64,000 bases of DNA, from assembly GCF_020685205.1 (NCBI RefSeq), contig NZ_JAJERB010000006.1:186001-250000 (forward strand), read 5' to 3'. Every line of letters begins with the position of its first letter. The first letter of the stretch is position 1. Both the position numbers and the translations under genes were made by a program. The stretch comes from Hymenobacter translucens (GTDB taxonomy: Bacteria; Bacteroidota; Bacteroidia; Cytophagales; Hymenobacteraceae). The notes under the pieces were generated by a model. The model was not told the origin of the DNA. It made no database searches and saw nothing but the letters and a program-made list of their open reading frames with translations. Of the stretch, positions 1-9,338 are shown piece after piece.

Positions 1-214
1 AGTAAGACTTGTAGGAGGCATGGTCGCGCCGGGTGCTCATGGCCCAGAAGCCCAGGCCCCACACAACCAACGTGAAAAGCCAGTACAGAATGGTGGTCAG
101 GCGGCGGGTACCGGGGGTGGAATGCTGAACCAGGGCCCGTACGGCCTGGTAGCCGTACCATTCGCCCACCACTATCAGCGCTAAAAAGATAAACGGCAAA
201 ACGCTTCGTGACAT
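1..214 (-). CDS. membrane protein, N-terminal part (cut by window edge)
   Basis: The frame opens at ATG 214 and is still open at the left edge, so only the first 71 residues are seen. They begin MSRSVLPFIFLALIVVGEWY and hold two hydrophobic segments (about residues 5-17 and 42-58) separated by a short polar loop. This layout resembles the membrane-anchored N-terminus of Bacteroidota metallophosphoesterases, but the catalytic domain lies outside the window, so that family call is a guess. It is divergent from radC. Confidence 0.5.
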   Translation of the reverse strand, partial: MSRSVLPFIFLALIVVGEWYGYQAVRALVQHSTPGTRRLTTILYWLFTLVVWGLGFWAMSTRRDHASYKSY

Positions 215-333
215 AACAGGGAAAGAGAGGTAAGCCCGGGCACTGGCACAAAAGCGCCGGGCGGTTGCGCCGCTAGACGCACGAGGTGAAATTTTACTTT
301 ACTTGGGGCGCTATCTATCAATTCCGGTGCCTT

Positions 334-1077
334 ATGACGTTGCCAGACACGATGGCCGGGACTACCCCGGCTCCTAAACCCTACCAGGCCGCTCAGGGTT
401 TCAGTATCAAGAGCTGGGCCGAGGAAGACCGGCCCCGGGAAAAGCTGCTGCTCAAAGGCCGGGCAGCCCTTTCCGACGCTGAATTGCTGGCTATCCTGCT
501 GGGCTCGGGCACCGCTAAGCTCTCTGCGGTCGACGTGGCCAAGCTGATTCTGGCCGCCACCGGCAACGACCTCAACGAACTGGCCCGCCTGTCAATAAAG
601 GAACTGATGCGTCATAAAGGCATTGGGGAGGCCAAGGCTATTACCATTGTGGCGGCTCTGGAGCTGGGCCGGCGGCGCAAAGACGCCGACGCCGCAGCCC
701 GCGCCATCATCACCTGCTCCCGCGACATCTACCACGTTATCCGGCCCCACCTGCAGGATCTGCCCCACGAGGAATTCTGGGTGGTGCTGCTCAACCGGGC
801 CAATAGGGTGATGCGCAAAGTCAGCATCAGCCGCGGAGGCGTGGCCGGCACCGTAGCCGACCCCAAGCTTATCTTCAAGGAAGCTTTGGAACAACTGGCT
901 TCCTCGATAATTCTGGTGCACAACCACCCCAGCGGCAACCGCAGTCCCAGCACCGCCGACATTGCCCTGACCCGCAAGCTCAAGGAAGGAGGGATGCTGC
1001 TCGACCTGCCCATTCTCGACCACCTCATCTATACCGACCAGGGCTACTACAGCTTTGCGGACGAGGGGCTGCTCTGA
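334..1077 (+). CDS. radC: DNA repair protein RadC (JAB/MPN domain)
   Basis: RadC/UPF0758 family protein. An N-terminal helix-hairpin-helix region (ALSDAELLAILLGSGT and then a GIGEAKA turn) is followed by the JAB domain with its zinc-binding HNHPSGNRSPSTAD motif (HxH plus downstream D). Family length is about 225-240 aa. The frame is open from 286, but the extra residues look unlike RadC, so ATG 334 (247 aa) is preferred; ATG 352 is also possible. The family is named for DNA repair, but its biochemical role is unsettled. It stands alone, divergent from the membrane protein on its left. Confidence 0.9.
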   Translation: MTLPDTMAGTTPAPKPYQAAQGFSIKSWAEEDRPREKLLLKGRAALSDAELLAILLGSGTAKLSAVDVAKLILAATGNDLNELARLSIKELMRHKGIGEAKAITIVAALELGRRRKDADAAARAIITCSRDIYHVIRPHLQDLPHEEFWVVLLNRANRVMRKVSISRGGVAGTVADPKLIFKEALEQLASSIILVHNHPSGNRSPSTADIALTRKLKEGGMLLDLPILDHLIYTDQGYYSFADEGLL

Positions 1078-1103
1078 TCCTGTTGCCTACTCCCGGCTGC
1101 GAC

Positions 1104-1832
1104 TTACTTCATGATCCGGAAACTCTGCCCAAAATCCTCGGACCGGAAAACGGTGAACGACACCGGCGCCAGGCCTACTTCCTGCTTGGTGACCAGCACG
1201 ATACTGCCGCTCTTCGAGTAGAACGGCTGCAGATACGTGCCGAGCCCGTGGGCGTGCCCGCTGATTTCCTGCGCCAAAATCGGGAGGCACTTCTCGGTCC
1301 AGCTCAGCCCGCCGTCGGCGGTGAGGTAGTAGGTAAGGCGGCCTTTGAGGAGGTAGGCCAGGATGATTCCCTGCTTTTCGTTGAACATGAACAGCGCGTC
1401 GCGGTAGGCGGCGTCGGCCCGCTGCTGAGCGTCTAGCATAACCCGCGTCCAGCTCTTGCCCCCGTCGACGGTGCGGTACGTGAATGAGCAGTAGCCGTAG
1501 CCGATGGTGCTGCCATACAGGAACCCGAGCTGGTTGTTCACGAAGAAGATGTTCACATTCGTCGTGGGCCAGCCGGCACAGGTCCGGGCCGAGTCGAGCG
1601 GGGTAAGCGGGAGCTTCACCTCTTTGCCCTCGCGCAGGTAGCGCACCACCATATAATGGCTCACCTTTTTGCCGGGGATGCCGCTGGGGCGGGACATCAG
1701 AAAGAACTGGTGGTCGGAATCCGGCTGGACCAACTGCAGGGTGACGTCGGCCGGAACGGGCGGCGTCTGGGCGCCGCAAAGCAGGGGCAGCAACAGCAGC
1801 AGCCCGCAGAGCTGCATTATTTTCATCATCAC
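1104..1832 (-). CDS. secreted BNR/Asp-box repeat protein
   Basis: A 242-aa protein with a signal peptide (MMMKIMQLCGLLLLLPLLCG, cleavage likely after GAQ). The body has Asp-box type repeats with the S/T-x-D-x-G-x-x-W pattern: TVDGGKSWT, TADGGLSWT and a weaker SEDFGQSF. Such repeats form beta-propeller turns, as in sialidases and photosystem II stability factor-like proteins. No sialidase catalytic residues are evident in so short a protein. Convergent with radC; function unknown. Confidence 0.7.
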   Translation of the reverse strand: MMMKIMQLCGLLLLLPLLCGAQTPPVPADVTLQLVQPDSDHQFFLMSRPSGIPGKKVSHYMVVRYLREGKEVKLPLTPLDSARTCAGWPTTNVNIFFVNNQLGFLYGSTIGYGYCSFTYRTVDGGKSWTRVMLDAQQRADAAYRDALFMFNEKQGIILAYLLKGRLTYYLTADGGLSWTEKCLPILAQEISGHAHGLGTYLQPFYSKSGSIVLVTKQEVGLAPVSFTVFRSEDFGQSFRIMK

Positions 1833-2135
1833 GGGTAGCCCCGGCGGAGGCGGCGAAAGATTTTCAGCAACGAAATTCGGCTGCTGAAGATAAGCCGTTT
1901 TCCGCTTTCTGCCCGTTCCCGCGTCCCGTCAAACTCGCGCCGTACTACCTGCCATCAGGGGCTGCCCGGGCTGCTGGTTTGCTTCCGACCCGGCAGAGTG
2001 GGGGTATCGTCCGCAATCCTTGCTTATTATTGCTGCTGCTACTGCCCGGCCGGTGAGCCTAAGAAGTTTCCGGCGCGTAGTACCAGGCCGCGCCCGGCAC
2101 GAGCGTACTCTCTACCCCAATTACCTTTTCACGCA
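1833..2135. other. divergent intergenic region, no gene seen
   Basis: About 300 bp between the leftward BNR-repeat gene and icd. The icd frame is open back to 1998, but the translation there (cysteine- and proline-rich) does not look like isocitrate dehydrogenase. A TACCTTTT sequence at 2122-2129, one mismatch from the Bacteroidota -7 motif, lies just before the icd ATG. Otherwise I see nothing in it. Confidence 0.5.
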
Positions 2136-3368
2136 ATGACGAAAATCAACGTAGCCAACCCCGTAGTGGAGCTTGATGGTGATGAGATGACCCGCATCAT
2201 CTGGAAATTTATCAAGGACAAGCTGATCCTGCCCTACCTGGAACTGGACATCAAGTACTACGACCTGGGCATCGAGTACCGCGACCAGACCAACGACCAG
2301 GTCACCATCGACGCGGCCAACGCCATCAAGCAGTACGGGGTGGGCATCAAGTGCGCCACCATCACGCCCGACGAGGAGCGCGTAAAGGAGTTCAACCTGA
2401 AGCAGATGTGGAAGTCGCCCAACGGCACGATCCGCAATATTCTGGACGGCACCGTGTTCCGCGAGCCTATCGTGATGAGCAACGTGCCCCGCCTGGTGCC
2501 GAACTGGACCGCGCCCATCTGCATCGGCCGCCACGCCTTTGGCGACCAGTACCGCGCCACCGACTTCGTGACCAAGGGTAAAGGCAAGCTCACCATCACC
2601 TTCCAGCCCGAGGACGGCGGCGAGACCCAGTCGTTTGAAGTTTACAACTTCAAGAGCGACGGCGTGGCCCTGGCCATGTACAACACCGACGAAAGCATCC
2701 GCGGCTTTGCCCACGCCTGCTTCAACCAGGCCCTGATGAAAGGCTGGCCGCTGTACCTGAGCACCAAGAACACCATCCTCAAGAAGTACGACGGCCGCTT
2801 CAAGGACATCTTCCAGGAAATCTACGAGCAGGACTACCAGCAGAAGTTCACCGCTGCCGGCATCACCTACGAGCACCGCCTGATCGACGACATGGTGGCT
2901 TCGGCGCTGAAGTGGAACGGCAACTTCGTGTGGGCCTGCAAAAACTACGACGGCGACGTGCAGAGCGACACCGTAGCCCAGGGCTTTGGCTCACTGGGGC
3001 TGATGACGTCTACCCTGGTTACACCTGACGGCGGCACCATGGAAGCCGAAGCCGCCCACGGCACCGTAACGCGCCACTACCGCGACCACCAGAAGGGCAA
3101 GCCCACCTCGACCAACCCCATTGCTTCCATCTTTGCCTGGACCCGGGGCCTGGAGTTCCGCGGCAAGCTGGACAACAACCAGGCGCTGATTGACTTCTGC
3201 CACGCTCTGGAAGCCGTGTGCATCGAAACCGTGGAAAGCGGCAAGATGACCAAGGACCTGGCCGTCTGCATCCACGGCAACAAAGTAGAGCACGGCCGCG
3301 ACTACCTCTACACCGAGGAGTTCCTGGAAGCCCTCGACGAGAACCTGAAGAAAAAGCTGGCCCGCTAG
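2136..3368 (+). CDS. icd: NADP-dependent isocitrate dehydrogenase
   Basis: A 410-aa enzyme of the eukaryotic-like homodimeric IDH subfamily. It oxidatively decarboxylates isocitrate to 2-oxoglutarate in the TCA cycle, reducing NADP+. Visible signatures are the start [19 protein letters not shown], the substrate loop [20 protein letters not shown], the metal and substrate region [11 protein letters not shown] with YDGDVQSD, and GTVTRHYR with [13 protein letters not shown]. The ATG at 2136 matches the family's normal N-terminus. A strong terminator follows directly. Confidence 0.95.
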   Translation: MTKINVANPVVELDGDEMTRIIWKFIKDKLILPYLELDIKYYDLGIEYRDQTNDQVTIDAANAIKQYGVGIKCATITPDEERVKEFNLKQMWKSPNGTIRNILDGTVFREPIVMSNVPRLVPNWTAPICIGRHAFGDQYRATDFVTKGKGKLTITFQPEDGGETQSFEVYNFKSDGVALAMYNTDESIRGFAHACFNQALMKGWPLYLSTKNTILKKYDGRFKDIFQEIYEQDYQQKFTAAGITYEHRLIDDMVASALKWNGNFVWACKNYDGDVQSDTVAQGFGSLGLMTSTLVTPDGGTMEAEAAHGTVTRHYRDHQKGKPTSTNPIASIFAWTRGLEFRGKLDNNQALIDFCHALEAVCIETVESGKMTKDLAVCIHGNKVEHGRDYLYTEEFLEALDENLKKKLAR

Positions 3369-3895
3369 GCGCCCCTTTTGCAATTGAAAAGCCCATCCGG
3401 TTGCCGGATGGGCTTTTTTGCGTTTCGGCCACGTTGGCGGGTGCTGTATTCCGGGCCGTCCGGCAGCTGACCGTCCGTTACGGCTTGCAGCGCTTTGTCC
3501 CTGAAACCATCCAGTCGGGCCGCAAGAGCCGGGTCGTCGATGAAGAGCAGAAAGTCGGATGCGCCCTCGAAGTCCGGGCTGTACAGAAAGTTGCCTACCG
3601 CCCGGCCCTGGTAGAAAACGTCGAACGTATGTTCGCTCCCCAAACAGGCTTCCAGCTCGAGCGAGTACGTGCGGCCCCGGCAGTAGAGCTCGAGGGCATC
3701 CCCACCATCGGCCGCGCAGATAAGGAAACCGGTAGCGGTGCAGCCATAAAAGCTGTGCTCATACGCCCGCAGAAAGGCGTCGGCCCCGACATCCGGCCCG
3801 GCACCGGTGGAAGCACGGTTCTCCCCGGAGCGGCTTTCCGGCTGACACGCGCCGGCAGCCAAAATCAGGTTACGAGTAAGCAAGGCAAGTCGCAC
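3365..3895 (-). CDS. putative small lipoprotein of unknown function
   Basis: The frame is open far upstream as antisense to the next gene, so the start is uncertain. GTG at 3895 gives a lipoprotein-like signal ([16 protein letters not shown]) with the acylated Cys near residue 18, and about 176 aa in all; TTG a little upstream is an alternative. The mature part is acidic and aromatic with no domain I recognise. The last residues are encoded by the terminator hairpin shared with icd. Existence of the gene is likely but not certain. Confidence 0.5.
   Translation of the reverse strand: MRLALLTRNLILAAGACQPESRSGENRASTGAGPDVGADAFLRAYEHSFYGCTATGFLICAADGGDALELYCRGRTYSLELEACLGSEHTFDVFYQGRAVGNFLYSPDFEGASDFLLFIDDPALAARLDGFRDKALQAVTDGQLPDGPEYSTRQRGRNAKKPIRQPDGLFNCKRGA
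3387..3418. terminator. bidirectional terminator after icd
   Basis: A perfect hairpin (GCCCATCCGG, loop TTG, CCGGATGGGC) flanked by AAAA on the left and TTTTTT on the right can terminate icd rightward and the convergent lipoprotein gene leftward. The leftward frame reads through it before its stop at 3365. Confidence 0.85.
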
Positions 3896-4039
3896 CGTCA
3901 GAAGGGCAGGAAGGCGGGATTCGGACAAAATAAGTGTCTCCCCGGGGTGCGGACAAGGTAACAGGGCCGATAAGCACAACCCTGGAAAAATAGCGGGAGT
4001 ATATCCGGAGTACCCGTACCTGATCTTCATCCGCCGTCT

Positions 4040-5512
4040 ATGCTGCTTTCTACTCCTGCGCGCTGGTCCTGGCTGCCGGCCGTGCTGCTGCTCACTACCG
4101 CTTCCGTCACCACCAGTTGCTACAAGCTGCGCGGGCACTACGGCGGCCCGAAATCCTTTGAGGCCGCTGCTCGTCCCGTAAATGCCGCCGACGTAGCCGT
4201 GCCGAAAGGCTATAAAGTGGAAGCCGTGGCCCAGGGGCTTACTTACCCTACCGCCGTGGCCTTCGATGATAAGGGCACGGCCTACGTGCTGGAAGCCGGC
4301 TACGCCTACGGGGAAGTCTGGACGGCCCCGCGCCTGCTGCGCCTCGAAGCCGACGGCAGCACCAAGGAAATCTACGTGGGCAGCAAAAACGGTCCCTGGA
4401 ATGGCTTCGTCTATCACCAGGGTAACTTTTACATTGCCGAAGGCGGGGAGCTGGAAGGCGGCCGGATTCTGCGCGTGTCGCCCCAGGGGCAGATGACCGT
4501 ACTCGTGGACAAGCTGCCCAGCTACGGCGACCATCACACCGACACGCCCGCCATCGGCCCCGACGGCTACCTGTACTTCGGGCAGGGCGGGGCCACCAAT
4601 TCCGGCGTCGTAGGGCCCGATAATGCCGAGTTCGGCTGGCTGCCCCGCCACCCCGACTTCCACGACATTCCCTGCCGCGACATCGTCCTCTCGGGAGAAA
4701 ACTTCATTTCCGACAACCCCCTGACCGAAGCCAAGGATGACAAGGCGACGACCGGGCCCTACCTGCCGTTCGGCATGGCCAGCACCAAGGGCCAGGTAAT
4801 CAAAGGACAGGTGCCCTGCACCGGCGCCATTATGCGGGTGCCTCTGCAGGGCGGACCGGTGGAGCTGGTGGCCTGGGGACTGCGCAATCCGTACGGCCTG
4901 GCCTTTGCCCCCGACGGGCGGCTGTTCACGACCGACAACGGCTACGACACCCGGGGCAGCCGGCCCGGCTACGGTGCGGGCGACGTACTGTGGGAAATAA
5001 AGCCCGGCACCTGGTACGGCTGGCCCGACTACTCTGCCGGTCAGCCCATGAACACCTCGGACTACGAAACGCCCAAGCGCGACCCGAAATTCATCCTGGC
5101 CCAGCACCCGCAGACGCCGCCCAAGCCCGCCGCCATCTTCGGCGTGCACTCGTCGTCCAACGGCTTCGACTTTTCCCGCTCCGCCGCTTTCGGCCATGTG
5201 GGTGAGGCATTCGTCGCGCAGTTTGGTGACATGGCGCCCAACGTGGGACGGGTGTACGGCCCGGTGGGCTACAAAATCGTGCGCACCAACGTACAGACCG
5301 GCGCCATCGAAGACTTCGTCGTAAACAAGGGGCGCACCAACGGGCCCAGCTCCGAGATTGGGCGCGCCGGCCTGGAGCGCCCCGTTGCCGCCCGCTTCTC
5401 CCCCGATGGCCGTAGCCTGTACGTGGTTGACTTCGGGCAGATGCCCATGACCGAGCAGGGGCCCTCACCCCGAAAGAAAACCGGGGTTATCTGGAAAATC
5501 ACCAAAGAATAA
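4040..5512 (+). CDS. glucose/sorbosone dehydrogenase-like beta-propeller lipoprotein
   Basis: A 490-aa secreted protein with a lipoprotein signal ending TTSC (Cys about residue 27). The body is a PQQ-dependent soluble glucose dehydrogenase (GSDH) type six-bladed propeller: VEAVAQGLTYPTAVAFDDKG at the start, blade motifs such as LRNPYGLAFAPDGRLF and WEIKPGTWYGWPDY, and a late RPVAARFSPDGRSLYVVDFG. It probably oxidises a sugar or other alcohol at the cell surface and passes electrons to a c-type cytochrome, which is encoded 5 bp downstream. The substrate cannot be told from sequence. Confidence 0.82.
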   Translation: MLLSTPARWSWLPAVLLLTTASVTTSCYKLRGHYGGPKSFEAAARPVNAADVAVPKGYKVEAVAQGLTYPTAVAFDDKGTAYVLEAGYAYGEVWTAPRLLRLEADGSTKEIYVGSKNGPWNGFVYHQGNFYIAEGGELEGGRILRVSPQGQMTVLVDKLPSYGDHHTDTPAIGPDGYLYFGQGGATNSGVVGPDNAEFGWLPRHPDFHDIPCRDIVLSGENFISDNPLTEAKDDKATTGPYLPFGMASTKGQVIKGQVPCTGAIMRVPLQGGPVELVAWGLRNPYGLAFAPDGRLFTTDNGYDTRGSRPGYGAGDVLWEIKPGTWYGWPDYSAGQPMNTSDYETPKRDPKFILAQHPQTPPKPAAIFGVHSSSNGFDFSRSAAFGHVGEAFVAQFGDMAPNVGRVYGPVGYKIVRTNVQTGAIEDFVVNKGRTNGPSSEIGRAGLERPVAARFSPDGRSLYVVDFGQMPMTEQGPSPRKKTGVIWKITKE

Positions 5513-5517
5513 GCACC

Positions 5518-5916
5518 ATGAACCACCTGTTGAAAAGTGTCGCCCTGCTGGCGGGCCTGGGCCTGGCTGCCTGCAGCACCGCCCGCCGGAGTGAGCCCCT
5601 GCGTGCCGCCGCCCTGCCCACGTCGGATGCGGTGGTCCGTGGCCATTTGGTGTTCATGGAAAACTGCCAGAAATGCCATCCGGGCGGGGAGGCCGGGGCC
5701 GGTCCTTCGCTCAACAATGTCCCCCTGCCAGGCTGGGCGCTTCGCTCCCGGGTGCGGCACCGCGCCTTTTTCCTGGGCGTGGGCCGGATGCCTTCCTTCA
5801 AGGAAAACGAGATATCCGACCCCCAGCTCGACGACCTGGTGGCCTATATGAAAGCCCTGCGCCGCGCCGACCCCGCCCGGGAGCTGACGAGCGGACCGGT
5901 GCGCAACCCCCGCTAG
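5518..5916 (+). CDS. cytochrome c lipoprotein
   Basis: A 132-aa class I cytochrome c with a lipobox (LAAC, Cys about residue 19), one CQKCH haem-binding motif and a likely axial Met in GRMPSF. It starts 5 bp after the propeller dehydrogenase, so the two are almost surely co-transcribed. The natural inference is that it is the electron acceptor for that dehydrogenase. It ends convergent with the TonB-dependent receptor, 30 bp away. Confidence 0.85.
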   Translation: MNHLLKSVALLAGLGLAACSTARRSEPLRAAALPTSDAVVRGHLVFMENCQKCHPGGEAGAGPSLNNVPLPGWALRSRVRHRAFFLGVGRMPSFKENEISDPQLDDLVAYMKALRRADPARELTSGPVRNPR

Positions 5917-5946
5917 GCAAAGCGCTGGCTCTGGCTCTGCTTCGGT

Positions 5947-8268
5947 TTAAAACTGAATCCGGTAAGCCAAAACCGGGATAATGCCCACCTGAAACTGGCG
6001 GGCCTGGCGCTGCAGCAGAAAGTCGTAGTAGTACCAGCCCACGTTGGGAGTGCCGGTGATGTTCTGGATGTCGAGAGACCAGAGGCGGGAGTAGCCCGGC
6101 TTGCGGCGGGTGTGGCTGACGCGCAGATCCAGGCTGGCGTAGGCCGGCAGGCGTTCCTGGTAGGGTGCCAGCCTGGTTTCGGATTCCACCCCCGTCTGAC
6201 GGCTGAGGGCCTCGTCGATGGCCGAATAGTAGTAGCCGCCGCGGCTGTGGGCCCGCAGACTCAGGCCCCATACGCGCTGCCCGGCCGGCCGGTCCCGGGT
6301 CCATTCTTTGCCGCCCGTGAGGCTGCCGGCCCAGCGGCTGTTGAACGGTGAGTTGCGCAGCTGCCCGTCGGTGCCGGCGTAGCGCGCGTCGAAAACCGAG
6401 CTGCCCAGCTGAAAGTACAGCCCCCCCTGAAAGCGGCGCTGCAGGCCCAGATCCAGACCTGCGCTGCGGGCCTTGCCCCGCCCGGTGGCCACCAAGTCCG
6501 GCTCGCTCAGGTAGTTCCACCACACGTCCCGGGCATTGGCCGGCAGCCCGCTCAGGCCCTGATAGAAAAGCTCCGCGGAAAGCGACAGTTCGGGCCGCAC
6601 CTGAAAGGCCCAGCCCAGGCTGGCATATTGGCTGCCGACCAGGTCGGCGGGGCCGGCTTCCCGGCTTTGCAGCACGGCCTGCTGCCGGTTGGTCAGCACC
6701 TGGCTCTGCCGGCTGTAGCTCAGCAGCAGGCGGTGGGCAGGGGAGGGGTGCCACACCAGCTGGGCGTAGGGCTCCGGGCTCACCTGCCGGCCCAGGGTCT
6801 GTAGCAGTACGCTCAGGCGCAGGCCGGAGTGCAGCGTCAGGGTAGGATGCAACGTCCACTCCAGCTGGGCGTAGGGCTGCAGGAGCGTATACGCAACGGC
6901 TGCCCGCTCTTCGTCCCGCCCAAGCAGCTCCGTCCATTGTTCTTCACCCCGTTGTGCCTGTAGCTGCAGGCCGGCTTCCAGCTGCGCGCTGCCCCCTACC
7001 GGCAACAGATACCGGCTATAGGCGCTCAGCTGCCGGGCCCGCTGCCGGTCCCGGGAGTTGTTGAGCACGGGCTGCCGGGGACCCAGCCACTGCTGGCTAC
7101 GGTCGGCGCGCAGCAGACTCAGGGCCGCTCCATTCTGCCACACGCCCACGCCGGCCGGGGCCGACTGCGTGAGGCCCACCACCGCCAGATCAGACCGGAA
7201 GTCGATGCGCTGCCGGTCCTTATCCCGCTCCCACAGCAGGCTGTCGGCCCCGGGGCGCAGCTCATTGGCGTCGTTGCCGGCCAGCACAAAAAGGCTTAGC
7301 TGCCCCAGCGGGGTTTTGTCGAACCGCAGATGCGCCGAGACATCCTGGTAGCGGATGGATTCCCCGCCGAAGTCTACGCCCAGCTGGCCCAGCAGCCCCA
7401 CGGTAGAGTACCGGTAGTTGACCAGGTAGGAGCTGTTGCCGGCGCCCAGCGGGCCTTCCGTGGCCAGGTCAATTCCCAGCAGGCTGGCCTGCAGCGTGTG
7501 CTCCCGCTGGCTGAAGCTGCCCGGGCGCAGATTGATGTCGAACACCCCACTCACGGCATTGCCGAAACGGGAGCCTAGGGCCCCGGCGCGGAACGCGGAA
7601 TTGGCCATCAGCTGCCCGCTGAGCATGTTCACGCCCCCGCCGCTGGGTGCGGCCCGGTCGGAGCGGACGCCGGCGTTGCTAAGGTGGTTGGGGTTGAGAA
7701 TAGGCAGGCCTTCGAGCCGCCACTGAATGCCCTGCGGCGAAAGCCCGTGCAGCACCACGTGGTTGCCCTGGTCGTTGGCCTGCGTAACACCCGGCTGACT
7801 AAGCACGAGCCGGGCCGGGTCGAAGAAGGTGGCCGGAAAGCGTTGGGTCTGCTCGACCGTAAAGGCGCGCTGGTGCAGGTCCAGCGCGTCGGGGGCCGCT
7901 ACCCGCACCTCGGCCAGCTCCACAACGGCGGGCGTCAGCACGACCTGCCGGTACACGGCCTTGCTGGACTCCACCGCCAGCTCCGGCTCCAGGTACGACT
8001 GAAAGCCCAGGCTGCGCACTTCGAGGCGGTAGCGGCCGGGCGCCACCCCGGGCAGGGAGTAATGGCCCAAAGAGTCAGTTGCGGTCTGAACCGGCTGTGG
8101 CCCGCCCAGCAACACCACGTTGGCGCCTGCTACCGGACGGCCCGCAGCCGTCGTCACCCGCCCGGTAAGCGGCTGCACCAGCTGGGCCGTGGCCAGCCGG
8201 GTGGTCAGCAGCAGAATCAGGAGCAGCCAATATTGTCGTTGGGGCAGGAGCGTAGCGGTTTGGGGCAT
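5947..8268 (-). CDS. TonB-dependent receptor with carboxypeptidase-like regulatory domain
   Basis: A 773-aa outer-membrane transporter. ATG 8268 is chosen because a signal peptide follows at once (QRQYWLLLILLLTTRLATAQ). Residues about 35-115 are a CarboxypepD_reg-like/CNA-B domain (GRVTTAAGRPVAGANVVLLG, then GHYSLPGVAPGRYRLEVRSLGF). The plug follows (LVLSQPGVTQANDQGNHVVL, GGGVNMLSG), then a 22-strand barrel region ending in an aromatic residue (AYRIQF), as is usual for Bam-inserted barrels. No SusD-like partner is adjacent; the substrate is unknown. Confidence 0.88.
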   Translation of the reverse strand: MPQTATLLPQRQYWLLLILLLTTRLATAQLVQPLTGRVTTAAGRPVAGANVVLLGGPQPVQTATDSLGHYSLPGVAPGRYRLEVRSLGFQSYLEPELAVESSKAVYRQVVLTPAVVELAEVRVAAPDALDLHQRAFTVEQTQRFPATFFDPARLVLSQPGVTQANDQGNHVVLHGLSPQGIQWRLEGLPILNPNHLSNAGVRSDRAAPSGGGVNMLSGQLMANSAFRAGALGSRFGNAVSGVFDINLRPGSFSQREHTLQASLLGIDLATEGPLGAGNSSYLVNYRYSTVGLLGQLGVDFGGESIRYQDVSAHLRFDKTPLGQLSLFVLAGNDANELRPGADSLLWERDKDRQRIDFRSDLAVVGLTQSAPAGVGVWQNGAALSLLRADRSQQWLGPRQPVLNNSRDRQRARQLSAYSRYLLPVGGSAQLEAGLQLQAQRGEEQWTELLGRDEERAAVAYTLLQPYAQLEWTLHPTLTLHSGLRLSVLLQTLGRQVSPEPYAQLVWHPSPAHRLLLSYSRQSQVLTNRQQAVLQSREAGPADLVGSQYASLGWAFQVRPELSLSAELFYQGLSGLPANARDVWWNYLSEPDLVATGRGKARSAGLDLGLQRRFQGGLYFQLGSSVFDARYAGTDGQLRNSPFNSRWAGSLTGGKEWTRDRPAGQRVWGLSLRAHSRGGYYYSAIDEALSRQTGVESETRLAPYQERLPAYASLDLRVSHTRRKPGYSRLWSLDIQNITGTPNVGWYYYDFLLQRQARQFQVGIIPVLAYRIQF

Positions 8269-8442
8269 GCAGAAGGGTAGGGGAGGAGCAGGTCGAAGTG
8301 GGTGTCGGCCAGCTGGCCGCAGGGTCAAAGCTCGGGGGTACGCAGATTCTGCGGCGGCAGTTTGAGCCGGCGGCGTCCAAGCCGGCGGTACTGGTCGCGC
8401 CACGTTTCGAAGTCGGGTAGCAACTGCCAAGGCGCCCGGTGC

Positions 8443-8450
8443 TACTTTTG
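8443..8450 (+). promoter_or_regulatory. Bacteroidota -7 promoter motif
   Basis: TACTTTTG matches TAnnTTTG and ends 6 bp before the ATG at 8457, so the transcript would be nearly leaderless. No good -33 TTTG is seen. Confidence 0.5.
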
Positions 8451-8456
8451 CAGGCT

Positions 8457-9104
8457 ATGAAAGTCAATTTCAAACTACTCATTGGCCTGGGCCTGCTCGT
8501 GGTGTTCGGCTACGTGCTCAAAGACCTGTTTCTCAACGACAACCAGTATATCCTGCGCCTGCGCCAGGAGCGGCAGGAGAAAAACGACACCTTCCGCCGC
8601 CCCGCCGACTCACCCCTGAGCAGCGCCGAGCGGGAGCATTTCGACAGCCTGCGCTACTTCCGCCCCAGTCCCGATTACCGTCTCGATGCCAAGCTGGAGC
8701 AGTTCGGCAAGCCCGACACCATCGTGCTGCCCATGTCAGACGGTAAAACCGAGAAGTACCTGCGCTGGGGCAAGGCTTCGTTTACCCTGCCCGGCCAGCA
8801 GGCGGGGCAGCAGCTGGTCTTGTTTCTGAAAGCCGACGGCCGCGACTCCACGCTGTTCGTCCCGTTCACCGATCAGACCAACGGCCGCGAAACCTACGGC
8901 GGAGGGCGCTACCTTGACGCGGCCCTGCCCGAAAAGAATGCTACCGAGCTGACGCTCGACTTCAACCGGGCCTACAACCCCTTCTGCGCCTACAACGACA
9001 GCTATTCCTGCCCCGTGCCGCCGGCCGAAAACCGCCTGCCGGTAGCCATTGCCGCCGGCGAAAAGTCGTTTCCCGAAGCCGACCACACCGGCCACTCGCA
9101 CTAG
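8457..9104 (+). CDS. DUF1684 domain protein
   Basis: A 215-aa protein with one N-terminal transmembrane anchor (FKLLIGLGLLVVFGYVL) and a DUF1684 domain. Family hallmarks are RYFRPSPDYRL, the GGGRYLDA turn and the conserved end DFNRAYNPFCAYNDSYSCPVPP with AGEK. The frame is open from 8439, but ATG 8457 directly precedes the anchor and follows a promoter motif. The tail is His-rich (DHTGHSH), which may bind metal. The family's function is unknown. Confidence 0.85.
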   Translation: MKVNFKLLIGLGLLVVFGYVLKDLFLNDNQYILRLRQERQEKNDTFRRPADSPLSSAEREHFDSLRYFRPSPDYRLDAKLEQFGKPDTIVLPMSDGKTEKYLRWGKASFTLPGQQAGQQLVLFLKADGRDSTLFVPFTDQTNGRETYGGGRYLDAALPEKNATELTLDFNRAYNPFCAYNDSYSCPVPPAENRLPVAIAAGEKSFPEADHTGHSH

Positions 9105-9227
9105 CAAACCTCACGGAGCTGTTCCGGAAATGCCTCCCGGGATGCTCGCCAAACGAAGCGCTGCCTCGAGCCGCTGGTTTGGGCAGGGTAGCCTGGCCTG
9201 GCGTTTTCGGCCCGTTTAGCAAATCCT

Positions 9228-9235
9228 TACCTTTG
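9228..9235 (+). promoter_or_regulatory. candidate pheT promoter, -7 motif
   Basis: TACCTTTG fits the Bacteroidota -7 consensus and would give pheT a leader of roughly 100 nt. I looked for a T-box or a leader peptide in 9236-9338 and saw neither. Confidence 0.45.
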
Positions 9236-9338
9236 CCCGCTTCTGAGCAACTGGTTATCAGCTGTGGGGTGAGCGTCTTGCGACATCACCCGGCGCAACA
9301 GACAATCGACAATCAGCGGCCCACCATCAACTTTTGAC

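Noticed and set aside
3365..5197. 610-codon leftward open frame
   Set aside because: Most of it is antisense to the dehydrogenase gene, with low-complexity translation. Only the last ~176 codons (from GTG 3895) have protein-like features.
5798..6937. Leftward 379-codon frame opposite the cytochrome and inside the TonB-dependent receptor
   Set aside because: It overlaps the receptor in another frame and is Gly/Arg/Pro-rich, typical of GC-rich shadow frames.
9236..9338. T-box or leader-peptide attenuator before pheT
   Set aside because: No T-box sequence, Phe-rich leader frame or terminator is present.
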